NCBI GenBank assembly: GCA_964409645.1
Contig: CAYPEK010000066.1
Span: 1 to 23,872 of the forward strand
From: CAYPEK01 sp964409645
GTDB lineage: Bacteria > UBP15 > UBA6099
Reading direction: 5' to 3'
Length of the DNA stretch: 23,872 nucleotides
Shown: positions 15,901-22,727 of the stretch, piece after piece
Layout: every line of letters starts with the position of its first letter
Position numbering within the stretch: the stretch's first letter is position 1
Translations under genes and position numbers: made by a program
The notes under the pieces: generated by a model
Databases searched by the model: none
What the model was told of the DNA's origin: nothing
The model's input: the letters and a program-made list of their open reading frames with translations, nothing else

Positions 15901-18023
15901 TTTACTTTCACGTCTTCGCCGAGGTCGGCCGAAACCGACATATCAGTTCCCTGTTCGACACGGGCGCCGTTGTTTGTAAGGCCCTCGCGCGAGAGGAACT
16001 GGCTCGAATTTCCGCTCGATCCATACGTTCGGAATTTCAAGTATCGCGATCCCTTGAACTGAACTTTATTTTTCTTATCCTCATCGGTTTCACCCGAAGC
16101 TATCGCTGTTTCCTTGCTTGCGGCTGCCGTTTCTTTCTGTACTTTCACAATCGATGTCGCTGCGGTTTTATTGTCCGCCGCCGGTGGTGTTTGAGTTTTC
16201 GGGGTTTCTTTAGCCGGCTGCGTGGCTGCGGCGACTGTCGCTGTTGCCGCGGTCGGAGTTGCAACGGCTTCCGCTGCCGCTTTCTCCGCTGTTTTTTGCG
16301 GCTCCGCCGCCGGTTGGGCGGCCTGAATCTGTTGTTCAGGTTGCGGTTCGGGAGCTTCCGGCGGAATTTGTTGCTCTAATTGTTCTTTTTCAGGGGCGGT
16401 TGAATCTAATTTATCGTTTTTTTTTCCGGTAACTGCTGTGTCGAGTTGCGCGAGAAGCGAGTTTATGTCGGTGAAGTCCGGAGGTGGAGGCTGGACCACT
16501 TCTTGTTCCACGGCGGTTTCTTCCGCCGCTGATTTCGCTGCCGGAGTTTCTTTTGCTGCTGTATTTGTTTCAGGCTGTTTTTTCGCGGCTGTTTTTGCCG
16601 GTTCTGCTTTTTTCGACTTTGCGACCGGTTTTTCTTTCGCCGTCGATTTCGATGTCTTGTTCTTTGAATCCTTTTTTGTGGGCGGCGGGACCTGTTTTTC
16701 CTGACCGGTCTGTTTTTTCTGTTCTTCCGTGGCAGGCGGTGCGGATTGGATTATCTGCTCAGTCTGCATAACAGGATCAAGTGTTTTAAGTTTTAGTTTG
16801 TACTGCGCGGCTTGAGGAGCTGTTTTCGGCGCCGGGGCTTCTTTCGCGGCAGGCTTGGCCGCGGGCTGCTTTTTCACTTCAGCTTTTTCCGCCGGAGCGG
16901 CCTTCGGGGCTTCTTTCTTCTCTTCGGTTTTTACAGCTTCGGCTTTTTTCGGTTCAGCAGCAGGGGTCGTTTTCGCGGTTGCTGCGGGCTGCTCGGATTT
17001 AGCTTCAGTTTTAGTAGTATCAGTTTTAGCGGGCGCGCTTTGCGGAGTTGTTGCTTTCGAGGCTGTTGCCGGCGTGGAAGAGGTTGTCTCGGTTTTTGTG
17101 GCCGCCGGTTGTTTCTTTTGCGTTTCCGCAACAGATTGAGGTTTTTGTTCGGCTTGGGGCGATTTTGCGGCCGCTGGCTCGGTTTTTTCCGTTTTTTCTC
17201 CCGCTACCGTGGAATCGAGTTGGTTCAGGAGCGAATCGACTTCCTTGAATTCAGCCGATGTGGCTTTAGTCGCGGGTTCCTGAGCGGGCGCGGAAGCGGC
17301 GGATGTTGTTTTCGCGGCGGGAGCGGCTTTTGCCGCCGGTTTCGTTTCGGGTTGTTTTTCGGCGACGACTTTTGCCGCCGGGGCGGTCTGCGCGGGTTGT
17401 TTCTTTTCCGCTGTCTTCGCCGGTTCGGCGGTCGGGGCCGACGGTTCTGTTTTCTTTGGTTCCGGTGTGGGAGCGATTTTTTCGGCAGGCGCGGGCGGAG
17501 CTGTCACGGTTAATGAAGCGGATGCTTTTAGAGTTACCGATTCAGGCAGCGGCTCCGATGCGGCCGGTGTTGGTTTGCGGTCGGTTCCGGCGACGTCGAG
17601 GTCGTCCAGAAGTCCGTCGATGGCCGGGAATTCGGGTTGTTTTACCTCAGCCGGCGATTCCTGAGGGAGTTTTACTGCGGCTGTGGCGGATTCAAGTGGC
17701 GCGGGTTCCGGAATCGCGCGGTCGAGAGCGCCCATTAGGCTGTCGATGGATTCATCGAATGTTTTCGGTTTTTTCTGTTCTTCGGGCGGCTCGACGGTGT
17801 TTTCGATTAGATCAATTAAGTCTTGTGCTGAAGGTTGTTTTTTCTTGCTCGAATTTTTAAAGACCTGAGGAGGAGCGGGCACGTTCGAGGACGCTTTGAC
17901 GGTCGGCATGTTATGAATAAGAACCGCAATCGCGATGATCGCAATTATGCCTGACTTATAAAATCGCCTCATTCCGAGCAGACCATTAACTATCCGCAGC
18001 CTATCCTTATCCGTCCCGCGCAT
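12993..18023 (-). CDS. Giant predicted outer-membrane beta-barrel protein with Pro/Ala/Lys-rich N-terminal linker
   Basis: A 1676-aa secreted protein I cannot assign to a named family. The start is either 18023 or, more typical of a signal peptide, Met18 (17972), giving MRRFYKSGIIAIIAIAVLIH. Residues about 45-650 are low-complexity, rich in Pro, Ala, Lys, Glu and Thr, likely disordered and periplasm-spanning. Within them a short motif F-x-x-[IV]-[DN]-[SG]-L-L-x-x-L-D recurs. From about 655 on the sequence is Ser/Thr/Tyr-rich with alternating hydrophobic residues. First come beta-hairpin modules with D-Y-x-[LIV]-D and I-x-F, ending in V-x-Y, several holding paired cysteines. Then about 400 residues of strand-like repeats end in Phe, the usual C-terminus of outer-membrane barrels. 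It has its own promoter and lies 228 nt before the fusion gene. Confidence 0.8.
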   Translation of the reverse strand: MRGTDKDRLRIVNGLLGMRRFYKSGIIAIIAIAVLIHNMPTVKASSNVPAPPQVFKNSSKKKQPSAQDLIDLIENTVEPPEEQKKPKTFDESIDSLMGALDRAIPEPAPLESATAAVKLPQESPAEVKQPEFPAIDGLLDDLDVAGTDRKPTPAASEPLPESVTLKASASLTVTAPPAPAEKIAPTPEPKKTEPSAPTAEPAKTAEKKQPAQTAPAAKVVAEKQPETKPAAKAAPAAKTTSAASAPAQEPATKATSAEFKEVDSLLNQLDSTVAGEKTEKTEPAAAKSPQAEQKPQSVAETQKKQPAATKTETTSSTPATASKATTPQSAPAKTDTTKTEAKSEQPAATAKTTPAAEPKKAEAVKTEEKKEAPKAAPAEKAEVKKQPAAKPAAKEAPAPKTAPQAAQYKLKLKTLDPVMQTEQIIQSAPPATEEQKKQTGQEKQVPPPTKKDSKNKTSKSTAKEKPVAKSKKAEPAKTAAKKQPETNTAAKETPAAKSAAEETAVEQEVVQPPPPDFTDINSLLAQLDTAVTGKKNDKLDSTAPEKEQLEQQIPPEAPEPQPEQQIQAAQPAAEPQKTAEKAAAEAVATPTAATATVAAATQPAKETPKTQTPPAADNKTAATSIVKVQKETAAASKETAIASGETDEDKKNKVQFKGSRYLKFRTYGSSGNSSQFLSREGLTNNGARVEQGTDMSVSADLGEDVKVNGSFYEMPHQEREMKFQLERGKYGATYGDFSAAVEGGTLAAFSKDITGIQFDYKTKRTKISAVTSNSKSQAKSISFTGRNIKGPYDLNANDLVPESINVQINNVPVSSSDYVLDAFSGEITFNSILGPNDYVLVTYEQRLTGNLSEGQIFAFAADSQSKNEKFSYGFSHLAQDANRQAQQLTESVEGETAVATTCNSNCSPTASCIKVNHPFIVRSSYLNGTESIFKNGSLVPLEPNNDYNLIGTSGIYCIYGNYAEGKFMLPSAPASTDTFTVSYTYYPQDSVIEYIDNELLGLDNTGAFGYPANQTIYTGSEQLYECNDEALTSCDLAPMQAGVDYTIDEKQNQISFTTPIPINVYVKISYWRYPDISSLASQYQHTVDDFRLKYEPDKQTTIQYERATSNADIAGQTIPVINETVAILSSELNCANIDNLKSCTFQLANIDVSQGSLVVYFDDRLSSEGVVSNTKYTVDYSRGQIIFSVLIPSGTQIIADYQYSPSGVSGLVNGSRNSFAAAYIGDKTQAKLNLVTGDTLFTPIGGSNTLETRRLNYSIQHKIASNINFSAGWLNVDNAADIAETHKRTSKSADYALSFASKAITNFSLTYNTRNNSDDYNPAQTSSDENKIALNLGMPVPKLKKADLTFGYSKSDHKDNTATQSQTDTLARTLGFNYQPSKKLMLTSMLTYNAVDTANIRTAYTSTNKSSQLGMNWTPIPLLMIAADVDEQNTSDTRPTVAPRSVNRSRIALSTQPFSRFKSVQVSFTQQDSPSINGPSTGTKTSMYSTGLVVTKSFSFLPSLTVSETYVGDTSSTNNTSKRYEFEYRPPGRPYHAVLTLQDTIVDTRSVSQTTKSTTDNWNVALGYDPSQIWSYMATYQKDKYSSIASSYSTGTLKTRVTRKMTTSNQWFQFQNIARTGTTSDKNSLLELGTENQLSKIVTFNLSYRYSSYKNSLESKNNYSGNLIEGTLKATF

Positions 18024-18088
18024 AAAACTACAAAAGCGGCGCGGGATTCGATGCGACCGCTTTGGATTTACTCAACCACAATCTATAT

Positions 18089-18117
18089 ATTATAACTCAA
18101 TGAATATAAAATTTGAA
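18089..18117 (-). promoter_or_regulatory. Predicted promoter of the giant barrel-protein gene
   Basis: On the minus strand the -10 box is a perfect TATAAT (18094-18089). A 17-nt spacer separates it from TTCAAA (18117-18112), four of six matches to the -35 consensus. Transcription would start near 18082, about 59 nt before the first possible start codon. Confidence 0.55.
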
Positions 18118-18157
18118 TAAATATTATATGTAACAGATGTCATATTTTGATGCAACG

Positions 18158-18183
18158 GTAAAATCGACCGGATTCAGCCGATC
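18158..18183 (-). terminator. Weak terminator after the acyltransferase gene
   Basis: On the minus strand GATCGG (18183-18178) pairs with CCGGTC (18171-18166), with one G-U and a 6-nt loop, followed shortly by TTTT. The short stem keeps confidence low, but the position just after the acyltransferase stop is right. Confidence 0.35.
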
Positions 18184-18203
18184 CCGCAGAGAATTCTTTC
18201 TAG

Positions 18204-19367
18204 TCAGAGCTTCACAAATATTTTCTTCCTGTAGAGCAGCCCGGTGATGATGGCCCATGTGACGACGATGCTCAGTCCGTAGAGAAACGAGCCGTTCAGT
18301 GGGCCGGCCCACGAGACGAAGAGATGCTGGGCGTACCAATCGCGGAACTCCACCTTGCCGCCCGCGCCGTCGGAAATGCTGAACCATGTCATCATGTTGA
18401 TGAAGAATCCCGAGAGCATGTAGGTGAGAATGACGTTCGAGCCGAGCCACGTGAACGGATGTGTCCAGAAGCGGACGTTCTTGAGGTCGATTAGCCAGAC
18501 GCAGAAGGCGAGGGTACACATCGCGAGTCCGCCGGTGAAGAAGACGTACGACGGGCTCCAGAGTTTCTTGTTGATGGGGAACCAGACATTGAATATTTTG
18601 CCGAGAATGACACAGATGAATCCGTACATGAAAAGGGTGGCGATTTTCTCGAAGATTTTTTTGTCCGATTTTACCCACAGGCCGGTGAGCGCGCCGAGGA
18701 GGCCGGTCGCGATTGCGGGCATGGTGTGTAGGATGCCTTCGGGGTCCCAGCCGGGCCTGTAGAGGTGGTTGTTGCCGAGAACGTGGAGGTCGATGTATGT
18801 GGCGAGGTTGCCTTCGAGCGACAGGTCGCCCGCGCCGTAGCCGGGGACGGGCACGAGTTTCATCAGCGCCCAGTAGGTCCCGACGAGAAAAACGATGAAT
18901 CCGAGATAGACGTTTCTGCGGTTTTCCTCCGGCGTGTAGTATGTGATGAGCGCCACGAAGAAATAGACGAGCGCGAGGCGGGTGAGCACGCCCATGATGC
19001 GCAGGTGTACGAAGCCGTATCCGAAGCCTTTCGTCGGGTCGTATGCGCCGAGGAACGCGCAGAGGAGGAGCAGGAGGAACCGCCGGACGACTCGGAGGAG
19101 CAGCTTGTGCCTGTCCGCGCCCTGTATGATACGGTTCGAGAAAGAGAAGGGGATGGAGACGCCGAGGATGAACACGAAGAACGGGAAGACGAGATCGGTG
19201 AACGTCCAGCCGTTCCATTCGGCGTGTTCGAGCATCGGGTATTTTGCTTTCCAGCCGTTGTTGACGATCAGCATACTCGCGAGCGTCAGGCCGCGGAAAA
19301 CGTCGAGCGAGAGCCAGCGCTGCGGTTTTGATGCGCTGCCGGTTTCCTCTTTTTTCTTTTTCGCCAT
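18204..19367 (-). CDS. HGSNAT/NagX-type integral membrane acyltransferase
   Basis: A 387-aa polytopic membrane protein with about ten or eleven helices. After a lysine-rich cytoplasmic start comes the family signature RWLSLDVFRGLTL (17-29), then FTDLVFPFFVFILGVSIPFS in the second helical segment. A loop around residues 193-215 carries His195 and His201 (DLHVLGNNHLY), the region of the catalytic histidine in heparan-alpha-glucosaminide N-acetyltransferase. The C-terminal half continues with paired helices, including FTWLGSNVILTYMLSGFFIN. Relatives move acetyl groups from cytoplasmic acetyl-CoA across the membrane onto sugar amines, so an outward-facing amino group on a glycan or glycolipid is the likely acceptor. 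A strong AGAGGAGAGG ribosome-binding site precedes the ATG. The gene has its own long leader and promoter. Confidence 0.88.
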   Translation of the reverse strand: MAKKKKEETGSASKPQRWLSLDVFRGLTLASMLIVNNGWKAKYPMLEHAEWNGWTFTDLVFPFFVFILGVSIPFSFSNRIIQGADRHKLLLRVVRRFLLLLLCAFLGAYDPTKGFGYGFVHLRIMGVLTRLALVYFFVALITYYTPEENRRNVYLGFIVFLVGTYWALMKLVPVPGYGAGDLSLEGNLATYIDLHVLGNNHLYRPGWDPEGILHTMPAIATGLLGALTGLWVKSDKKIFEKIATLFMYGFICVILGKIFNVWFPINKKLWSPSYVFFTGGLAMCTLAFCVWLIDLKNVRFWTHPFTWLGSNVILTYMLSGFFINMMTWFSISDGAGGKVEFRDWYAQHLFVSWAGPLNGSFLYGLSIVVTWAIITGLLYRKKIFVKL

Positions 19368-19539
19368 GTTTCCTCTCCTCTTAAACCTTTAACGAAATGA
19401 TGTGCTGAGGGTGCTGTTCTCGGCGGGGTAGGTTGTGTTCTGCTTGGTTCCTCGCTGCTTCAAAGCGGTACGGGCACCGCACGAAACGCGTTGCCAGTCC
19501 CTGCTTTTCAGGTGTTGCCCATTACATTTTACTGTGTGC

Positions 19540-19566
19540 CATGCACAAAGTTTTCTTTTGTGCATG
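19540..19566. repeat. Perfect 10-bp inverted repeat, possible operator
   Basis: CATGCACAAA (19540-19549) and TTTGTGCATG (19557-19566) are exact reverse complements separated by seven bases. It covers roughly +8 to +34 of the predicted acyltransferase transcript. It could be a repressor site or an RNA hairpin; no T-run follows in either direction, which argues against a terminator. Confidence 0.6.
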
Positions 19567-19580
19567 AGATAAACAATGTC

Positions 19581-19608
19581 ATTATAGGCAAGCCGGCCGA
19601 ATTGTGAC
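19581..19608 (-). promoter_or_regulatory. Possible promoter of the acyltransferase gene
   Basis: On the minus strand a perfect TATAAT (19586-19581) has GTCACA (19608-19603) 16 nt upstream, four of six -35 matches. The start would be near 19574, giving a leader of about 207 nt. Confidence 0.4.
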
Positions 19609-19695
19609 CCTGCTTTGCATAACTAACGCTTTGCTTTTTCCTCTACTACTATCTTTCCAACCTAAACTACAAATATGCCGATAAATTTGGGAGTA

Positions 19696-19758
19696 CGGTG
19701 GCCTGACACCGCCCGACTGCCGGCGGCCCGACGCCGGCAAAATTATTACCATAATAAT
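19696..19758. repeat. Row of three stem-loops
   Basis: CGGTG-GCCTGA-CACCG (19696-19711) is followed by TGCCGGCG-GCCCGA-CGCCGGCA (19718-19739) and ATTATTA-CCA-TAATAAT (19742-19758). The first two share almost the same 6-nt loop (GCCTGA/GCCCGA), and the heptamer GCCYGAC occurs three times across them. None ends in a T-run. The function is unknown. Confidence 0.55.
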
Positions 19759-19902
19759 GATGGTCAAAGCGTCACTACACTGCAATAAAAACAAGAGCGG
19801 CGCCGGGTCGCTGTTCGGCTGGCCGCACTCCCAGATTCCCGTTTTTATCTTTTCCCTCTATCCTCGCTACCGGCTGCTCGCTACTGCTTTTAAAAACGGG
19901 TC

Positions 19903-19941
19903 AAACAAAACAGGGGCGCGGTTTCCGGCCGCGCCCCTGTT
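19903..19941 (-). terminator. Rho-independent terminator of the transketolase operon
   Basis: On the minus strand ACAGGGGCGCGG (19940-19929) pairs with CCGCGCCCCTGT (19921-19910), twelve perfect pairs with a 7-nt loop. A T-rich tail (TTTGTTTG) follows. It lies 26 nt after the transketolase C-subunit stop. Confidence 0.9.
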
Positions 19942-19966
19942 GTTTTCGTTAATTCCGCGATACGGC

Positions 19967-20971
19967 TTAGTGTTCGTCTTCGCGGTCCTTCTTTTCCATG
20001 CCCATCAGATCGCGGAGCTGGTCGTAAATTCCGGCCATGTCGATCTTGTAATGGGCGTAGAGGTCTTCGGGGTAGCCGATGACGGAGAAAACGTCCGGCA
20101 CGCCGAGGCGTTTGAACTTGATGCCCATTCCGGCTTCCGCGAGCACTTCCGCGACGGCGCTTCCGAGGCCGCCGTAAATGTTATGCTCTTCGGCAACCAC
20201 GATGCATTTCGTTTCTTCGGCCGCCTTGAGGATGATCTCTTTGTCGAGCGGCTTGATCGTGTGCATGTTGATGACGCGCACTCCGAGGCCGTCCTCGGCG
20301 TCGAACTCTTCCGACGCTTCGATGGCGGCCATGACGCAGACGCCGCATGCGATGATCGTGGCGTCGTTGCCTTCGCGCAACTGGATGCCCTTGCCGAGCT
20401 TGAATTCGTAGTCCATCGTTTCGTAAACGGGCGGTTCGAATCCGCGGCCGACGCGCATGTAGAACGGGCCTTCGTGTTCCTCGACGGAGGCGATGATCGC
20501 CTTCGCCGTTTCGATGCCGTCCGCCGGGACGACGACCGTCATGTTGGCGAACGTGCGCATGATGCCGATGTCTTCGGTGGCGTGGTGCGTCGTGCCGCCG
20601 TTGCCCATGCTGAGCCCGCTGTGCGTGCCGACGATTTTAACGTTGAGTTTCGGGTAGCAGAAGTCCGTGCGTACCTGCTCGCAGGCGCGCATCGCGGCGA
20701 AAGCGCCGAACGTGCTGATGTAGGGTTTGAACCCCGCGAGCGCGAGCCCGGCGGCCGCGCCCATCATGTTCTGCTCGGCGATCCCGAAGTTGAACGAGCG
20801 TTCCGGGTGTACCGCGAAGAAGTCGCCGACCTTCGTCGATTTCGCGAGGTCGGCCGTGAGACACACGATTTCCGGGTATTTCGTGCCAAGGTCGGTGAGC
20901 GCCTTGCCGTAGATCGCGGCCTGAGTCAGTGTGTTCAGATCGTCTATTGTGTATGAAAGTCCTCCAGCCAT
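19967..20971 (-). CDS. Transketolase, C-terminal subunit (split enzyme)
   Basis: This 334-aa protein corresponds to the pyrimidine-binding and C-terminal domains of transketolase. It carries the catalytic Glu66 in FGIAEQNMMGAAAGLA, which activates thiamine diphosphate in the partner's active site. Further conserved blocks are GTHSGLSMGNGGTTHHATED and VVVPADGIE. The C-terminal domain includes VINMHTIKPLDKE and VVAEEHNIYGGLGSAVAEVL. Split transketolases of this kind transfer two-carbon units in the pentose phosphate pathway. The start has AAAGGAGG upstream. The gene begins 38 nt after the N-subunit stop, so the two are cotranscribed. A few split transketolase-like pairs act in other pathways, which sequence alone does not settle. 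Confidence 0.93.
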   Translation of the reverse strand: MAGGLSYTIDDLNTLTQAAIYGKALTDLGTKYPEIVCLTADLAKSTKVGDFFAVHPERSFNFGIAEQNMMGAAAGLALAGFKPYISTFGAFAAMRACEQVRTDFCYPKLNVKIVGTHSGLSMGNGGTTHHATEDIGIMRTFANMTVVVPADGIETAKAIIASVEEHEGPFYMRVGRGFEPPVYETMDYEFKLGKGIQLREGNDATIIACGVCVMAAIEASEEFDAEDGLGVRVINMHTIKPLDKEIILKAAEETKCIVVAEEHNIYGGLGSAVAEVLAEAGMGIKFKRLGVPDVFSVIGYPEDLYAHYKIDMAGIYDQLRDLMGMEKKDREDEH

Positions 20972-21009
20972 TTAGGGAGCCTCCTTTTCAGGTCTCGGTG
21001 TTGTTGATT

Positions 21010-21861
21010 TCAGACTCGCATTTTATCGATTTCGGCGATAGCCTGTTTCTCAAGCTCTTCGTCGATGCCGCCGTAGTGCCATTTCGTCACGTTTTCCATA
21101 AAGGAGATTCCGCGGCCTTTCTTTGTGTTGCAGATGACAACCGTGGGCACTTTCGAATCGACTGCGGGCAGGTTTTCGAACGTGTCGAGCAGCGCGTTGT
21201 AGTCATGGCCGTCGATCACCTTCGTTGACCAGCCGAACGCTTTCCATTTGTCCTCGAACGGTTCGACTTCCATGATTTCCTCGACCGGCCCGTCGATCAT
21301 CAGCCTGTTGCGGTCAACGATCGCGATCAGGTTGCCGAGTTTGAAGTGGGCTGCCGACATCGCGGCTTCCCATACCGTGCCCTCGTTGCATTCGCCGTCG
21401 CCCATCAGGCAGAACGTCCGCCATGATTCCTTTCTCAGGCGCGCGCCGATTGAGAGTCCGACGCTGATCGGCAATCCGTGGCCGAGCGATCCCGTGCTCA
21501 TGTCGATCCCCGGAACCTTGTTCATGTCCGGGTGCATTCCGAACGGGCTCAGGTACTGGTTGAAATCGCACATCATCGATTCATCATAGTAGCCCACATC
21601 AGCGAGCACCGGGCAGATGCCGACGCCGCCGTGCCCCTTGCTGAGGATGAAGCGGTCGCGATCCGCTTTTTTCGGGTTCTTCGGGTCGATGTTCAGGATG
21701 TGGTAATACATCGTGAGCAGGATTTCGGTCATCGAAATGCCGCCGCCCACATGGCCGCCGCCCGCCGTAACGACCAGTTGTACGACTTTCGTGCGGATGT
21801 CGGCCGATTTGTTGGTGAGGAATTTTACGAGTTCCTCTCGCGTCTTGCAATTATGAAGCAT
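21010..21861 (-). CDS. Transketolase, N-terminal subunit (split enzyme)
   Basis: This 283-aa protein forms the thiamine-diphosphate-binding half of transketolase. Visible motifs are the N-terminal HVGGGISMTEIL (37-48), DRFILSKGHGG (69-79), GSLGHGLPISVGLSIG (124-139), and the cofactor motif GDGECNEG (154-161) with Asn159 ending near IAIVDRN. An AGGAGG site lies six bases before the ATG. It is the first gene of the two-subunit transketolase pair. The SCP2-type gene ends 100 nt upstream on the same strand, and no clear promoter separates them, so the three may be one transcript. Confidence 0.94.
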   Translation of the reverse strand: MLHNCKTREELVKFLTNKSADIRTKVVQLVVTAGGGHVGGGISMTEILLTMYYHILNIDPKNPKKADRDRFILSKGHGGVGICPVLADVGYYDESMMCDFNQYLSPFGMHPDMNKVPGIDMSTGSLGHGLPISVGLSIGARLRKESWRTFCLMGDGECNEGTVWEAAMSAAHFKLGNLIAIVDRNRLMIDGPVEEIMEVEPFEDKWKAFGWSTKVIDGHDYNALLDTFENLPAVDSKVPTVVICNTKKGRGISFMENVTKWHYGGIDEELEKQAIAEIDKMRV

Positions 21862-21961
21862 GCCGGTTCCTCCTATGCTGTTTTTCTTTTTTTATGTGAG
21901 TATTCCCTCTGGTCCCCAGTCTCTCCGCGGCCATCGAAGGCCCGCCGCCCTTGTTTCCTGT

Positions 21962-22399
21962 TTATACAATCAGGTCCTTCCGGCCCATCTCCTTGAGCAC
22001 TTCAGGGAATATTTTATACGCCGGCTTGATCGCGGGCAACATCCCGAGCGCTTTCGATACGTTGCCTGTCGCCTTTATCTTGCCCATCGCTATCGAAATC
22101 ACCGGGTTCTCCTTGCCCTGCCAGAAGCGCAGGCAGTAGTCCGCCGAGTTCGACAGCACAAAATCCGCCGCCGTGGACTTATCGTCCCAAGTATATGAAA
22201 TGTAGTCTTTCTCGTCGGCGGGTTTGTCCTTTGCGTTGATCGTCACGCTCGCGTCGGGATCGTGATAATCGAACCGCGCAATCATTTTCTCCTTCGCGAC
22301 AGCGGGCCCGACCCTCGGGTCGCTTTTCAGCTTATCGAAAAGGGTGGTCATGACATTGACGAATTCTTCCCTGCTTTTGAAATACTTTGATTTTCCCAT
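21962..22399 (-). CDS. SCP2-type sterol/lipid-carrier domain protein
   Basis: A 145-aa single-domain cytoplasmic protein resembling SCP2. It has the amphipathic helix SREEFVNVMTTLFDKLKSDP, a central sheet around ISYTWDDKSTAADFVLSNSA, and the lipid-pocket region NPVISIAMGKIKATGNVSKA followed by a C-terminal helix. Such domains bind acyl chains or sterol-like lipids and in bacteria mostly have unknown partners. The ATG at 22399 is preferred (GGAG eight bases upstream). The open frame reaches 22507, but a strong promoter at 22467-22495 lies inside that extension, so a longer protein is unlikely. The domain assignment rests on overall pattern, with no catalytic residue to confirm it. Confidence 0.72.
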   Translation of the reverse strand: MGKSKYFKSREEFVNVMTTLFDKLKSDPRVGPAVAKEKMIARFDYHDPDASVTINAKDKPADEKDYISYTWDDKSTAADFVLSNSADYCLRFWQGKENPVISIAMGKIKATGNVSKALGMLPAIKPAYKIFPEVLKEMGRKDLIV

Positions 22400-22466
22400 G
22401 GCAATTGCTCCGTTGAGAGATCGCCCGGCGCCATAATTTGTTCCGGATCGGCCAACCGGTTGTTCT

Positions 22467-22495
22467 ATCATATCCGAATCCGCTATTTGTGTAAA
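22467..22495 (-). promoter_or_regulatory. Predicted promoter of the SCP2-type gene
   Basis: On the minus strand TTTACA (22495-22490, five of six matches), a 17-nt spacer and TATGAT (22472-22467, five of six matches). The transcript would start near 22460, about 60 nt before the ATG at 22399, which decides between the two possible starts of this gene. Confidence 0.6.
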
Positions 22496-22607
22496 TACAA
22501 AAACCAAGTCCTTAAAAAATATCTTTTTTTCTTATTATATAATTGATTTTGTTTGTTATCCGGCCACATCGGCGGTTTTTCCGCATTCGTGCAAATTCAG
22601 GCCGCAA

Positions 22608-22637
22608 TTGACCGCGCGCGCGGCGGAGTGATACAAT
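22608..22637 (+). promoter_or_regulatory. Predicted promoter of the Fe-alcohol dehydrogenase gene
   Basis: TTGACC (22608-22613) and TACAAT (22632-22637), five of six matches each, are separated by 18 nt. The spacer is an alternating GC run, which is unusual. The transcript would start near 22644. Confidence 0.55.
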
Positions 22638-22727
22638 TCATCTGTCATCAGTTTCACCCGTGTTCATTTGCCCTCAAGCGCACTGAAACCGAATAAAGAC
22701 TTTCTTTTGCCGGAAGGAGATAACCTT

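Larger units (their letters stand above)
19368..19966. other. Intergenic region rich in inverted repeats
   Basis: This 599-nt stretch has no credible gene. From left to right it holds the acyltransferase leader, a perfect palindrome (19540-19566), a probable minus-strand promoter (19581-19608), a row of hairpins (19696-19758) and a strong terminator (19910-19940) for the transketolase operon. The stretch from 19760 to 19900 shows nothing I recognise. Confidence 0.7.
22400..22727. other. Divergent promoter region between SCP2 and alcohol dehydrogenase genes
   Basis: This 328-nt region contains one good promoter for each direction and an AT-rich centre (22500-22560) with long A and T runs. I see no gene or structured RNA in it. 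Confidence 0.75.

Noticed and set aside
16071..17900. Long plus-strand frames rich in Cys, Phe, Arg or Gly over the linker region
   Set aside because: They are antisense to the repetitive Pro/Ala/Lys coding sequence, which produces low-complexity open frames in all directions.
20431..20447. GCGGTTCGAATCCGCGG, looking like a tRNA T-arm
   Set aside because: It encodes the conserved GFEPP stretch of the transketolase subunit on the minus strand, and no acceptor, D or anticodon arms surround it.
19757..20956. 399-codon plus-strand frame over the transketolase C subunit
   Set aside because: It is antisense to a clear transketolase subunit and runs through that operon's terminator; composition is that of a shadow.
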